NCBI RefSeq assembly: GCF_025766255.1
Contig: NW_026516698.1
Location: 248,001-312,000 of the forward strand
Source of the DNA: Zychaea mexicana
Lineage: Eukaryota > Mucoromycota > Mucoromycetes > Mucorales > Lichtheimiaceae
Direction of reading: 5' to 3'
DNA: 64,000 nucleotides
This document shows, piece after piece, positions 13,319 to 25,600 of the stretch. The stretch's first letter is position 1; each line of letters starts with the position of its first letter. Made by a program: the position numbers and the translations under genes. The notes under the pieces are model-generated. The model was given only the letters and a program-made list of their open reading frames with translations, did not search any database and was not told the DNA's origin.

Positions 13319-13671
13319 TCTCTCGCAGTTCCTAGTAGCCTCTATCTCGACCCATCTTCGGATGTTGCATCGTTTCACGCGAACGGCTGTTTTTTTACTC
13401 AGGCAGCCTCCGGGCGTAAGTCCTGCTTCATCTACAATTTCCCCGCGCCCACGGGTAAAAAGTGCGGCCGAGGTCCCCCATGAATTTGGGGAATGCTTTG
13501 CGTAAGTATTTACTTTCTCTTTTTCTGTCTGTGAATTTACATGGATGAGAGTTTCCTTTTTTGGATTTTTCAGCTAACTTTTAAAGATTTTAATAATAAA
13601 GATAATAATATAGATGCAAGTGAAGAGTAAAAGGGACAGTAAACTTCAAAAATACATGAGGGCTAATAGAA

Positions 13672-15670
13672 TCATTGTGCTTTCTGAGGAACTGGCTTGA
13701 CAAGCAAGGTCATGTTGGGTGCTGGTCGAAGGGTGATCTGTTGCTTTTTCTTGATAACGAACCCAGGCTTTTCAAAAAACTGGAATTTCATCACCAAGAC
13801 GGCTAGGATGATCTTGAGCTCAATAAGGGCAAATCTGTATCCGATGCATTGTCTTGCACCTGCTAAGAAAGGGTAATACTCATAGGGACCCACTTTGGAT
13901 GCTTTCTGTTCATCCCATCGACTGGGTCTGAACGATTCTGCATCCTCGCCCCACAGTGCCTTGCTGTGATGATTTACGACAATGGGTAAAAACACACTAG
14001 TACCCTTTGGGATAAAATGGTTCTTCAAAACTGCATCTTTGGATGCGTATCGCGTCGTCAGGGGCACAACAGGAATCAAACGCGAGGTTTCACGGCATAC
14101 ATTGTTCAAGTGGTGTAAATTGTTGATGGTATCAAACGATGGGATATTGGCGCTGTCGAATCCGACTCTAAATGGGTCTTCGTGGAATACTGGATCGTCC
14201 ATATTTATCTTTTCAAAAACGGGAGTCACTTCAGCTCGCAGTTCATCTTGGATATCTTGATGCTGTGCTAGTAGCCAAAGGCACCATGACAACGATACTG
14301 CTGTTGTTTCGTGACTAGATATATAAAGTAAATAATATATTAATGAACCTACCTTACCATCTGTATCATAGACAATCTTTCTATTCAAGCATGACTACAG
14401 TACATACCCAGCAGCCAAAAAGGTGAGACACTGATTCCGTAGTTCTTCAGCCGTGAAACCTTGACCCGACTCGTCCTCGTCCGCATTACGGATCATCAAA
14501 GTCAACAAATCATTGTAGGATGTCTTGGCATTGTTTGCCGACTCCACACGATCAATGCCACGTTGTACGACTATCTTGCTCTCTTCATCGAGCAATCGAA
14601 GTGCCTTGTCGACCTGTTGTTTTCGCTGGGTAGGGAGATGGCGCAGCATGGGGAAGAACTGAGCCAAGGCTTGCATCAAAGATACTTGGCTTGGATCAAA
14701 GATTGTCTGGTAAGCCCAGCTCAGCTTGTTGACTTTATCCGTACCGTCATACCGAACTGCATTAAACTCTTGTCCGAATCCGCCAAGTCCAATTTCGTCA
14801 AGTGTGACCAACGAGAGGCCATGTGAGACGACGATTTCAACGGCGTCGTCCAAATTTGTTTGCTTGGCTTTGATCTCATCCATCCATTTCTCGTAGAGTT
14901 GGACAGGAGGAACGAATAGGATGGGTGTCAGCTCTCGAATGGCTTGCAATGAGAATGCAGGATTGAGCATTTTGCGGTGTCGTCGATGCAGGTCGCCCTT
15001 AGTGTTTATAGTAACATTAGCGGATGGTATCATTTAGAGCTATTAATTAGACTTCGTGGCAGCGAATTACGTAAAGAGCAGATATAAGTCGCTATTATAC
15101 TTTACCTCGGAAACCAGGAGGCCATGACCGAGAATACGGCCTAGGAACTCTGATCCTTCAGGCGTTTTTGTGAAATCATATACTTGAGTCATTAATATTT
15201 GTTTTAACATATCTGGGTCAGTGACCATGATACGTGGACGGTTCCATGGACCATGGTAGCAGACAATACCGCCATATTGCTCTGCCCATTTTTTGTGTGG
15301 TACACCGGCCTGTTTTGGAAAACATAGTTTAGTAAAGCAACCTTGTTCAGCGTCAGGCCCTTTCCCAATAAACTGGTCATTTTAATCCGGTTGTGATAAA
15401 GTTTACCTCTTCTCGAAAGATTTCTCGAATATTCCCCATCAGTGGAATCCAATCCACAGGAGGTCCAGGAATTTTGGAAAGAGGATGAAGATACAGGTAG
15501 TACACGATATATTTCGATACAGCATAACTGATAAAACCAGTGACTCCCGCGCCGATTAAGGCATTCTTGAGGGAAGTATTGATACCACCAAAAGGAAGCG
15601 TGACGCGATCGCCAAGGCGTGCTTCAGCCGTTTGAAAAAGCTGTTGAGCGTTTTCGAAAATTGGCAGCAT
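13672..15670 (-). CDS. Cytochrome P450 monooxygenase (first of two)
   Basis: Model: complement(join(13672..14314,14408..14997,15106..15309,15407..15670)), 566 residues, all junctions GT-AG and in phase. The N-terminus has a membrane anchor (VTGFISYAVSKYIVYYLYL, about residues 40-60) followed by the proline-rich hinge KIPGPP. The I-helix oxygen-activation motif AAGHETT sits near residue 353, split exactly by an intron. The K-helix ExxR is ETSR near 429, and the heme loop FLAGARQCIG places the ligand cysteine near 509. P450s of this layout are ER-anchored, take electrons from the reductase and hydroxylate lipids or xenobiotics. The WxxC-helix region HRRHRKMLNPAFS and overall sequence suggest a CYP4/CYP5xx-like fungal family, but the substrate cannot be told. 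It converges on the spliced non-coding transcript, with about 50 bp between the ends. Confidence 0.92.
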
Positions 15671-16799
15671 GTAAAAAAATCACGGAAAGAAAAGGAAGAA
15701 GAATAAAAGATGCGAATTCTTTATTCGCTTTTTCATAAAACGGGCAACCATCGGATATAAATATACGCACTTCCCTTCCTATTATGGTAGGTTGACGAAC
15801 ACTTCCTCGCGCGCTGATTATGCAGCGCAGGTCCGAATGATTACTTCACACACTCAAAAAGAGGTTGTGAGTTAGGCACTGTACGCGGCCTTTTTCCATA
15901 AACAAAAGGACTGGCGTCACTCTGCCTTTTTCGGCACTTATCGTCAGAAGCTACAGCTTGAAAATTTCTGGTACATAGCATGACAAAAACGTCAAGTCCG
16001 TACACCTAATGACATGTTACACACGTGCATATCCAACGCCATTACCTATAGTATGTCAAACAAGTTACGTGGAGGGAACATAATCACACTATGATATAAC
16101 AGGAAAAATGCAACTATATCTGAATGGACGACTGTGATAATACCCATCACCTTTTTTTTTACAGTATCGAGGATTGATCCGCTCGTGTGTAACCAGCGTT
16201 TTTGCATTCTTTCAATATAACTCCAATATGTTCTGCTGATCACAAAGGTCGCTGCTAATCTGCACAATAAAATTAAAAGCGTTTTCGGGGATCGCACGAA
16301 TAATTGAAGAACGCGTAGAGCAGCAAAAACTCTCATTACATACACAGAGAGTCCGGTAGAGAGTAAGTATGTATGCAAGACGAGATAATATAAGCCGTTA
16401 GTCAATATTTGCAAGTCGGCACCTGTTTCGTTATGTGCGTTTTTTCCTTTACCTGAAAAGCCTATGCGTGCCACTTGTCCACAAAGCGAACGGCCCATGT
16501 ATGTCAGATGGTTTACGCCCTTTATCTTTACTGCTAAGTCGCCTAATAACCGCTATGATAGCTACATTGTGTGAAACACCTGCGTGTCTCAAGGGTTAAA
16601 TATTATCCCAATTCCGCTTTATTTTGGCAGTCATCATCTGTATATCGACTGTGCCTAATCGGCAGACATGCCTTAAAATTATAAATTCTCTATTACAGTG
16701 ATACTACTAAAGAGAGAAGTGTTTGACTACTAAATACTTCTACAGAAATGCTGCGTTAAAATGGCTTTAAAGCGCAATATATACAAGAAGAACACAGTT
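15671..16799. other. Spacer with one unsupported hydrophobic frame
   Basis: The left part is the P450 upstream region. A 150-codon frame on the minus strand (16046-16498) is hydrophobic and basic, with segments such as LYYLVLHTYLLSTGLSVYVM, but it has no family motif, no clear promoter and lies next to retroelement debris. I do not call it a gene. Confidence 0.4.
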
Positions 16800-17480
16800 C
16801 CGACGATTGTCACTAAGTCTCGACAATCTACAATCTATGCAACAACGATTACGTATACTGCAACTCACGTTTGTGGTCTGTCTTCGTGCACTACCAGTAT
16901 CAACAATAGCTCGTTCGGCTGAACTGACCCTCTTCTGGTCCAAAGATTGTGGCAAGCAATGCAAAAGCCTGACATCCGACAATCTGGTGTTCGAGCTTTC
17001 GAATAAGATAAAGTATGAAAGCGACTCTGCAGATGACCCTTTCATGAACCGGACCATCAGGCTGAACCGGGACGGCGAATTGCTTAACCGAGCCAGCAAA
17101 TTTAAATGGCTCAATTGCCTTCGAAGCTTAGTTGAACCCATTCTGTATTTGCTTGCATTCTCTCGAGACCTTCACCGCCTAGTCAAGTGGTATGAACTTG
17201 CACACCTCATATTCACTTAAGGATTGTCGTTGTGGGGCCAAGGAAGCTAAGAGAGCACACTTCTCTAGCTGCCCATTGCTACGTCCGATACTTTAAAAAG
17301 CACACGGACGCATTTGACCAAATACCAGAACTACCACCCAACAATCAGGCGGTCGAACGCATCATGAACCATCTCCCGTGCTTTGATACCGGCCTATCTT
17401 ATGGCTAATGGCAAAGGGCCTGGCCAGCGCTAATCCGCGTCCTCAAGGTGATAGATCGCTTTGCGTGAAAGATATCCGAA
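16800..17480 (+). pseudogene. Degenerate non-LTR retrotransposon (post-RT region) remnant
   Basis: Shifting plus-strand frames give QQRLRILQLTFVVCLRALPV, then LVEPILYLLAFSRDLHRLVKW, then a zinc-knuckle-like CRCGAKEAKRAHFSSC near 17225-17270, then HLPCFDTGLSYG and WQRAWPALIRVLKVIDRF. This order resembles the tail of LINE polymerases in Mucoromycota: a 'RLRALPV' block, an 'R/KW-x-GWLP' block, a Cys-His knuckle and a short end. Frames are broken repeatedly and no RT catalytic block was found. The call rests on recalled family resemblance, so confidence is modest. Confidence 0.4.
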
Positions 17481-17486
17481 AAGAAT

Positions 17487-18178
17487 ATGAACAAGATCTT
17501 CAAGAATCCAACAAGTCGGGTTTGCTTCAAGGTGCTCCGATCAAAGTATTATGCAAAGTGTCACTATATAATGACTCCCACAATCATCGACAACATCATC
17601 AGCAACAAAAGCAGTAATACTCTGGAGCCAATGGTCGGGATCCTATGTGTGTTTTCGAAACAACCATGCTCCATCCAAGGCCTTGAATATCAGGATGATC
17701 CTACTGTACAGCTGTTGTATTCCATTGTTCAAAATGCACTTTCAAATGAAATCCGAAAAGAACACAAAACTGTGGATGTACTTGTTAATGATTACCAGAA
17801 ACGAAAGAGCAGTTCAAACACATCCACGATGCCTTGGAAAGTGCCGATGACCCTGTCTTCAAAATGGATCGAAGTTATTCTAGTGCTGGATATGAGTACA
17901 GTGATGCGTGCCTTCGAAAATATACACAAGATCCTATTAATTGTGTCGCTGCAATGTCTGAACCTGTATCATTGCCGGATGGTGTTGTGGGTCAAATCGG
18001 AAAATTGGTGTCTGTCCTCCCATCACTTCCATCACCGGAAACGATGACTGATATGAAGTTTGTCGTCAAATTTTCGAAGGAATGGCGAAAGCAACATCCC
18101 AAAACCCGTGGAAGGAATGCTATAAACAGGATATGGAAAAAGGGTTCTTCAAGACCTATCGTGATTCTGAAAGTCTGA
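17487..18178 (+). other. Unrecognised frames, possibly one broken gene
   Basis: One frame (17487-18047) is open through DDPTVQLLYSIVQNALSNEI and HKTVDVLVNDYQ. A second frame (stop at 18178) then reads KEQFKHIHDALESADDPVFK, YSSAGYEYSDACLRKYTQD and MTDMKFVVKFSKEWRKQHP. The second looks like a continuation of the first after a +1 shift near 17800. Composition is protein-like, but I recognise no domain and see no good splice pair. It could be a decayed gene captured by the neighbouring retroelement debris, or a real gene with a sequencing or splice feature I cannot resolve. Confidence 0.3.
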
Positions 18179-18524
18179 AAAGCGCCTACTCCTCCTCCTT
18201 CATAAAATAACATGTCATCTTATCATTTATATGATTCTTTTCATCTCATATTCTATTAAAAGCTAAGCCAACAACTAACATCAACAACAAAAGTGAACTC
18301 ATCTTAGATACAACTGTGCTGATCTGTCTCCATGACGGATTCATTTTACTTATTCCGTTTATTAGGGATACCATATTAGCATGGATCGTATTCAATTTCG
18401 CGAGACAGTTCAAAATCAACTTCCAACGCTGTACATGCTGCCAGCGGACTTTTTTCTGGACGCGTTCAAAAAAAAAAAATACGTTTGGATTGTCCTCCAC
18501 CACACACCTTTTCTGCATACCATA

Positions 18525-21233
18525 ATGAATTCAATAATTTCTCCAGCATCTACAACAACGCAAAAAAAGGAACTACCAACATGTACCTCATATAAAGAAG
18601 CATACAAGAAATTAGAGTGGCGACGGTACATAACAGCAGGGATCGCGTTAGGTGGGATTTCAGTGATTATAACCATCTGCTTCCAAGCACTAATAGGTAA
18701 GAAAAAAAAATACCCACCTTCAATCTTTGACAAGCGACATAATGCTCTTTACTGTGAAAACAACTAAAATGTGGTTTTATTTATTATCTTTTTGAAAAGC
18801 GTTTCCAACACGTTATTCATTATTCACGACAATCAGATACTCTTTAATACTGTTTCTCTGCACTGGTGCTACGTGCCTGTCCCGTTATTCCAAAACCACG
18901 CGTAAGTTTCCCTTTAGCGACCGATCGAGTTCTATGTTGAAGCAATCAGCTCATTTATTTCCTTTGCCCTAAAATTCAATATTAGTATGGAAGCCGATCT
19001 CACCAAGCGACGCTTCAGAAATCCTCAATCTTGCAACGTCGTCTGATAGCTTGTTTGCAATTATCGTTCAACTTATTTCCGGACTCGCTATCGTTCAATC
19101 GTATATTTGGATATTGTGTGGCGATACATATGATAGGAGCTTCCTTGTGCATCCTCACGGGTAAGCTTTTCTCACTATGAGCATGCCTCTTCTGCTGGGT
19201 TATATAAATTTGTTGTGTGTCCGTGTGTCTACGAGAAAGGGAGGGAAGCTCATACATATTTCGACTTTAACTTTTTTTATAGTGAACGGTATGGACTTCG
19301 ACAACTCAACGAAGACAACTTGTTCGTTTCATTCTATGCAATTGTCCTTGGAATTGCCTACGCTGTTCTGTATATCAAAGAGCACAGATGGGTTATGCGC
19401 ATTCCATCTTCTCGGGTAAGTAACTGATCGCATAGGAAAAAAGATGGGCTATAGAGGGTTAATTGACGCACATTGTATTATAGCAACCACCTGCCATGGC
19501 ACTTAAGTTGAGTGCAGCCACAGCTGTTTATGATGGTACAAAATTAGCATTCGTTGTCTTTGGTGCAACCTATATCCTGTATATCTTCCTTGATGGCCTT
19601 GTTTATCGAACATCGGCTTACTTGACTAGCTTCTTGCCATGGTACAGCAGGTAAAATACCTTATATTTTCAAAGAAAGAAAAGAATACAGAGGTGATGTC
19701 AATGGCCTATAATCAAACATATATATGATTCTTTTAGAGTGCTTGAGGCACCAGTTATTCGGCTCAGCTGGTTTGATCTATACTTGTTTCTACGTATGAT
19801 CCTGGGTGGTTGCGTTGCTACTATTTCTTGGATCATGGGCGATCGAGTTGTGGATGTTTATTTCGCAGTGGTACGTATTGTTTAAAGCAGTAATTATGAA
19901 CATCCCATCATTTTCTTGAGACGAAAGGATGAAAGCTAACAGCTTTTTATTTGGCTTGTAGCAAGAGTTGATTTCCAAAGATTACAAAAATGCTCATGAA
20001 TGTTTGGTTTCTGGCTTGCGGGACAGCAAGAACCCGTATGTTCAGGTAAGGAGAAATTGGATTGAGGGGACTAAAGAGAGAATAAGGCTCAAACTCTTCT
20101 TTGAAATTGAAATGCTTTTAGGCTACTGCATTTGCTGAGCTGGCCGAGATTGCAAGCAAACACCCTGCTGAACGCGCTGCACTCTTCAATGACATGGGAA
20201 GCAATGCTAACAGCACTGCATGGATTCAAATTTCTCGCGAGTGCATGAACGTGCTAGACACATTGGGCAAAGATATTGAACGCGAATACACGGGTGTAAA
20301 ACCACGTGAGTATTAAGCTATAATCTGTCTCTAATGATGATAATAACTATCCAACTCACCCCACACTACCCTTGTATATTTTCTTTTCCAGCAGTTGCTC
20401 CAGCACCAGTACGTAAAGAAGAAGTTGCACCACCGAACCGTATCGAGTTGAAGGACATGAATGTATTCTCTAAGCCTAAAACGGATACAGTTGTTTTGGA
20501 TGACCGTATAATCCGTCTATTTGCGTCAGCACCCACCCCCCCTCAAGTCATGGCTACCACTCCAGAAACAGATGCCCCTAAGCATCTCGTGATTAAAGCA
20601 ATGGAGCGTGCAAAAACTCAAGTTAAGCAATGGAAGTTTGTGCAAGACTTGTCGGCTGTCACTGCTGAACGAAAAACCCGCCGAATCTTTAGCAACTATC
20701 CTGTCCTTGTATGGGCTATTCAATGTAAGTTTGTTAAGCGGGTTGAGGATAACAGCTGGTGGAGCTAACTCCATCGGGCGTTCCGCGGGGATAATAAATA
20801 ATAATAACTGTATTGACAACATTTTTTTTAGCTCTTGGCAGTTTGACAGCAGCATCATACAACGAGGATCCTTATGGTTTGGTGCAGCGGGATATTGGTA
20901 AAGTGGTGGATACGCTGTTAGCAAGTGTCATGGATATCGAGCGTCTTGTGCGTTCTCCGCCCCCTTCATACACAAAGTTACCGCCTGGCTACACTGGAGA
21001 TCGGGCTATGCTGATGGAGCCAGAATTTGTGTTGTTGGGTAAGTGCATGCTTCATTCTTTGGCTACTATGACGATTGAAAGTTATGTAGCGTCTCTAAGT
21101 AAGCGGTTATACTATAGGTTTACGAGAGGCCATCTACCAAATCGTCACATCGTTCCGAGAATACCTTGATGATATTTCGGTTTCAAAGAGATATGCCAAA
21201 AAATGGGAAAGCTTTGTAGAATTTAGAGAATAA
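18525..21233 (+). CDS. NDC1: NDC1-like transmembrane nucleoporin
   Basis: Model: join(18525..18696,18800..18901,18986..19160,19283..19415,19484..19650,19738..19870,19962..20045,20122..20305,20392..20724,20832..21038,21118..21233), 601 residues with every junction in phase. Six hydrophobic helices fill the first half (for example ITAGIALGGISVIITICF, LFAIIVQLISGLAIVQSYIW, LYLFLRMILGGCVATISWIM). A soluble half follows, containing the HEAT-like segment ATAFAELAEIASKHPAERAA, which corresponds to the conserved 'A..EL..I......R.A.F' block of Ndc1. Ndc1/Cut11 anchors nuclear pore complexes and spindle pole bodies in the nuclear envelope. An in-frame ATG at 18381 would add 48 residues but crosses an A-tract; I prefer 18525 because the conserved 'SYKEAYKKLEWRR' lead-in follows it. 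The gene has eleven exons. Confidence 0.82.
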
Positions 21234-21523
21234 AATACCGCCATCTATTTTAAAGGGGAATTTGCGTCTAATGATGTGTCTATGATCTATGTGATGCTCG
21301 CTATGACGTTGGCATTGCCGTATACTGCTTTCTCTTACCCATTTTAGAGTGAGATACACCCGAATTAACCGGAACACCCAAAAACCCGAACGTAGACACT
21401 CCGTTACAGAGAGTCAACGACGGCGGAGATCCCACAAACTTATTTAATTAAGTGCATGACAGAAGTCCCGGTCCAACAAATATAGATCTTTTCTTACTTT
21501 TTTTTTCCTTACGTTCAGCAACC

Positions 21524-22163
21524 ATGAGTAAAAATATAACCAAGGAAGAATCAGAATCGTTGAAGCAAGGTATATAAGAGAAAGAACCGTGTATATTGGA
21601 CAATTTGAACCGAGATTTGGAAAAGAGGTAGCCAAGTATATTGTGCAGCAACAAAAGCAATAACACGATTTTTTTTCCTTCTAGCGTTCTCACTATATGA
21701 TCGCGACGGTGATGGTGCCATCACTGTGAAAGAGTTTGGCGACATTTTAAAGAGTCTCAACGTGAACGGCTCAGCTCAAGAGATTGATTCCATTGTCAAG
21801 TCGGTTGACAGCAATCAAGATGGTAGTATTGATTTCAACGAGTTTGTAATGGCCATGACACGTCATTTGCCTCCTCCATCAAAGAATAGCGACCAACACC
21901 CAAAAAGAGCACAGACGTACCCTCCAATCAACAAAAAACGACTAAGCGTACACGAAGACGACGAGCTCAAACAGTGTTTTCACGCATTTGATAAGAATGG
22001 CGACGGCTTTATCAGCCTCGACGAGTTGGAAGAGGTCATGTCCAAGTTAGGAGAACAGTTGAGCAAGCAAGAACTCAAGGATATGTTGGAAGACGCAGAT
22101 ACGAACCGTGATGGCTTGATTGATTATAAAGAGTTTAGAAAGCTGATGCCTAAAGGCTTATAG
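21524..22163 (+). CDS. Calmodulin-like protein with four EF-hands
   Basis: Model: join(21524..21569,21685..22163), 174 residues. Four canonical calcium loops are present: DRDGDGAITVKE, DSNQDGSIDFNE, DKNGDGFISLDE and DTNRDGLIDYKE, each with Asp at position 1 and Glu at position 12. A 25-residue Pro/Lys/Gln-rich linker separates the two EF pairs, longer than in calmodulin. The N-terminus SKNITKEESESLKQAFSLYD resembles calmodulin. It is therefore a calcium sensor of the calmodulin/troponin-C-like group, not calmodulin itself. The single intron falls after Gln15, a position common to calmodulin-family genes. It is read in the same direction as NDC1, 290 bp downstream, with its own start region. 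Confidence 0.92.
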
Positions 22164-22668
22164 CTCTTTTTTACGGTACTTAATTTATACACTTTTTGTA
22201 AATCATATGCACGACAGTTACATACACTCCATATAAAAGACGCACAAACGCATGCACATAGACGTCAGTGATTTTTTTGGTGGCGCAAGGGTGCTTGCTG
22301 CAACATCAGATTGTCTGTGCGCATCCCAGATAAAAATTACACTCTTTCAAAAACCCAACGCATCCGCCCTCTCCAACTTGTAGTTTAGACATCGTGGCGA
22401 ATAAAGTAGACGAGATGGAAGGTTTTTTTATGGGTTGGGGTATCTCAACAGATAAAAAGTATGTAATAGGACTGAATAAAAGTATAATAAAGAAGGAAGG
22501 GAAGAATGGTAAAGAAGGAGGCGTATATGAACATCTATGGTATAGTATATATGTATATCTGATGAAAAAAGAAAATTACAACGTCAATAACTTGAAAAGA
22601 AAAAGGTCGTTTCAGTGGTAAAAGAAGTAAAAAGATGTGGTATATGTATAAATGTGAATTAAGAGGGC
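22164..22668. other. Convergent 3' region between the EF-hand and RasGEF genes
   Basis: About 500 bp hold the 3' ends of both genes. An open frame at 22394-22621 is AT-rich, Lys/Asn-heavy and has no motif; I do not call it a gene. Confidence 0.5.
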
Positions 22669-25600
22669 TTAGGGATCAATTTCATGGCTCAGTTTTCGAA
22701 TCATATCAGTATCGACTGATTTGATATCAAGGCATAGCCGGAAGAGCTCCGGTTCCGGGGTATAGGGATATCGTCGAGCCAAATTTTGGAATGTCAGCAC
22801 GCGCTTAATAACAGTTGCCGTGATCCGGTGCTTGCGAAAGTTTACCAATGGCTGTTGCAATACAAATGAGTCGCAGGTGGCCTTTTTGCTCTTGACTGGT
22901 TCGGTATAAGGTGGCAGTTCGGAATTGAAGACGAGGTCTGAAAGATAGATGCCCAAGAATGGAATACAGCCTCCTGCTACACCTTGTTGCTCTGTATTGT
23001 TGTCTTGAAGCTGGTGATAATGATGTTGTTGTTGTTGCTCCACGAGTTGCTGGCCATTACCGTATTCTTCAGCTACCTTGGTCATACTGTCGCGAATGTT
23101 TTTCCAGTTCTTCATTGGCGATGTAAATGCAGAAAGCTGGTCTAAAAGACGCATATCGGCTACACCAACTTGAGCCCAAGTGGCATGCAGACGAGATACA
23201 GCAGGCGATTGAAGACCCAAGAGAATTTGTAGAAGCGTAGCAAAGTTGGCATACTTTTTACATTGCTACATAACACATGACCAAACAAGCTCTTAAGTTA
23301 GTATCTGTCCGTCTCGTATCACAAAAGAACTAGTGAGTGAAATTTGAAAGATTTACCTGAGCTAATCGAATGAACCTACGAATGACATCCACACGATGAT
23401 GAAGTTGTTCCGTTGTAACAATTTCTGAAATAACCCATTGGCAAGCGGCATTGAATCGTTGGATCAGTCGTTGTACACCACCTGATCCGGCAACTCCGTC
23501 GCGCCAGCGGCAGTCCACCAATTCTTCCCATTCAACACCGAAAAGGACTTGTCGTTCAATCAGACAGAGTTGCTGCGCAAGTTTACTTGCAGGATACAAA
23601 AGAACAAAGCTCTTTTGACGTCCTACTACTGCTACAGGCGAAATCGGCTTGGGAAGGGGTAATACTGAGGATGTCGCTGCTACGGATTTGGTCGACGTTG
23701 GCGAGGATGTGTCACCATTGTCTTGCTGTTGCTGCTGTTGTTGTTGTTGTTGTCGTTGTTGCTCTTCCTCCTTGGCAATAAGTTCGCCAAGACGGTCAGG
23801 TTCCACAATTAAAGACATAGTTCGGATATGCTTCGGTACATTGGACAGTAATGACACGCCACGGTTTAAGCCTCCTTTCTTCATGGGTGCCACTCGATCG
23901 TTCTCGTCGCTCTCATCGTCACTGTCTTCTTCGCTGCTACTGCCTCCGTCATCGAGTTCTTGGATATGCACGGCTGCATCTGATTCGAAACCCAAAGACT
24001 GGGCGCCTACCAGATGGCTTAGATAGATCGGACCTCGAGCAGGTCGCTTGAAGAAACCTTCAGTGTGTTTTTCAATGGTGCTACTGCATCGACGTAGTTC
24101 GACTGTTGGGACATCTTCCTGGTCATCATCACGAAGCTCTGCAGCAATACGGCCAACCGTAGTGGTGGCGGTTGCTGATGGCAAACGACCTGTGCTGCTG
24201 GGAGTTGTTGGCGTAGACACTTCAACATTGCTGCTGCTGCTGTTCGAAGTGTGCGAAGTGGAGTCAAGCGCAGGTGCCGGAATGACTACAACTTCCGTCT
24301 TGCTACTACATTCTTGAGTCACAAAAGGTGGCTCGGCGGTCTTGGGATGATGACTCATACTGTTACTGAATGAGGCTTGCTTCTTCAAAATGTTGCGAGG
24401 CGAAAAGGCTGATTGCTCATTTTGTTGGGGCTTCTGCTGTTGCTGTTGCTGTTGCTGTTGCTTGAAAATCTTGGCCAACTTCTTGGAGAGACGGCGTTTG
24501 GCTCCTTCATCTTGTTTTGGAGAGGCTTCCAATGGAGGTGATGCCATGGTATCGTAAGGTAGCGCTTCAAAGCTTTCCTTGCCAGCAGACATCATCATTA
24601 CGAGACGCTTGTTTGGCGTTCCTGACGACTGTTGGGGCTGTGCTTGATGCTGTTGCTGTTGGTTCAGCTTGGAGCTCAGTACTGCAGCTGCAGCAGAGGC
24701 TGCTTCGATATCTGTGGCTGGCGGCAATGGCGGCAATTCGGGTACAGTACTGCTGCTGTTTGCAAAATTGAGGCGAGGTGTGCTGACAACCGAAGATGAA
24801 TTGCTGCTAGAGCCTGGTGAAGCTACTTCGCGCAAGTTCTTTTCGCTTCGTCTGCGCTCAATGCTTTTGCGCGAGAGCTTACGTGCCAGACCGTCCGCCG
24901 GCGGCAATGGTGGCGGTCCTTGCTGTTGCTGCTGTTGTTCCGGATCCTTGCTACTACTGTTGTAAGCAGGATCTTCTTCCGGAGATGCCTTGCACCATTT
25001 GCTGGATGGGATACGACGAATCCTGCGCTCGATATTTTCTGTCGTCATATCGTGAATGATAGTTGCTGGTATGTACTGCTTGCTCTTGGCTGCTGCATTA
25101 TCTTGGTGATTGTTGTGTGATTTAAGAGCGGCGGCAGCTGTCATGGCAGCAATATATTCTGATGGCAAGTGGGGCCGCTTACTTGCTGCTTGTTGCTTCT
25201 TTTCCACGACAATTGAGCTCATCGGGCTGTTGAGCATGAAATCCGAAACAGAGGATAAGGCATCCTGCTGTTGGTGTTGTAAACTCGGTATGTCGCTTTC
25301 TGTTGTCATCATGCTGGTGAAAAAGTCGGCGCGTTGGCGCTCCTCTTCTTCTTCACGTCGTCGTCGCTCATACTGCAATTTGGCCATAGCTTGGTCTTCG
25401 CTGCTCCAATCGGCGTCATTGGCAAAGTGTGGTTCGATGTCTTCAGGTGCTGCTTCCGAGTTGCCCGGGCTCAATTCACTGTCCAGTGAACCATTGTCAT
25501 CATACAATACACTGTTGCGTAAGCCATCAACCATAGGGAGTGATTGGGTAGCGCTGCTTTCGACCCATGTGGACTTGTCAAATTCGAGATCTGGTTTGCT

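Larger units (their letters stand above)
11568..13620 (+). ncRNA. Multi-exon spliced transcript without a convincing ORF; candidate small-RNA (snoRNA-type) host gene
   Basis: At least eight donor sites of the form GTAAGTA or GTGAGT/GTAAGC alternate with pyrimidine-tract AG acceptors. Proposed exons: 11568-11612, 11800-11809 (or from 11795), 11965-12034, 12180-12232, 12433-12507, 12637-12727, 12836-12924, 13015-about 13140, 13329-13501 and 13574-13620, with AATAAA at 13595. Internal exons are 50-90 bases. Several introns are 110-200 bases, longer than the usual 50-100 in this window. Joined exons have stops in every combination I tried: frames open across two or three exons but never the whole set. 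Several introns share a motif (separate entry). This architecture resembles animal and plant hosts of intronic small RNAs such as GAS5/UHG. I could not identify canonical box C/D pairs or a certain H/ACA fold, so the small-RNA part is inference. A short peptide gene remains an alternative: exon 12836-12924 could encode a hydrophobic leader. Confidence 0.5.

Noticed and set aside
13268..13483. A 71-codon frame with three cysteines in the 3' part of the spliced transcript
   Set aside because: It begins inside a duplicated intron-like tract; the exon is open in two frames and neither matches upstream exons.
11613..13573. Canonical box C/D snoRNAs in the introns of the spliced transcript
   Set aside because: No RUGAUGA and CUGA pair with a terminal stem at suitable spacing was found; partial matches only.
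18381..18524. An upstream in-frame ATG for NDC1
   Set aside because: It would add 48 residues encoded across an A-tract before the conserved N-terminal block; it is kept only as an alternative.
22394..22621. A 75-codon Lys/Asn-rich frame
   Set aside because: AT-rich 3' spacer between convergent genes; no motif, no promoter.
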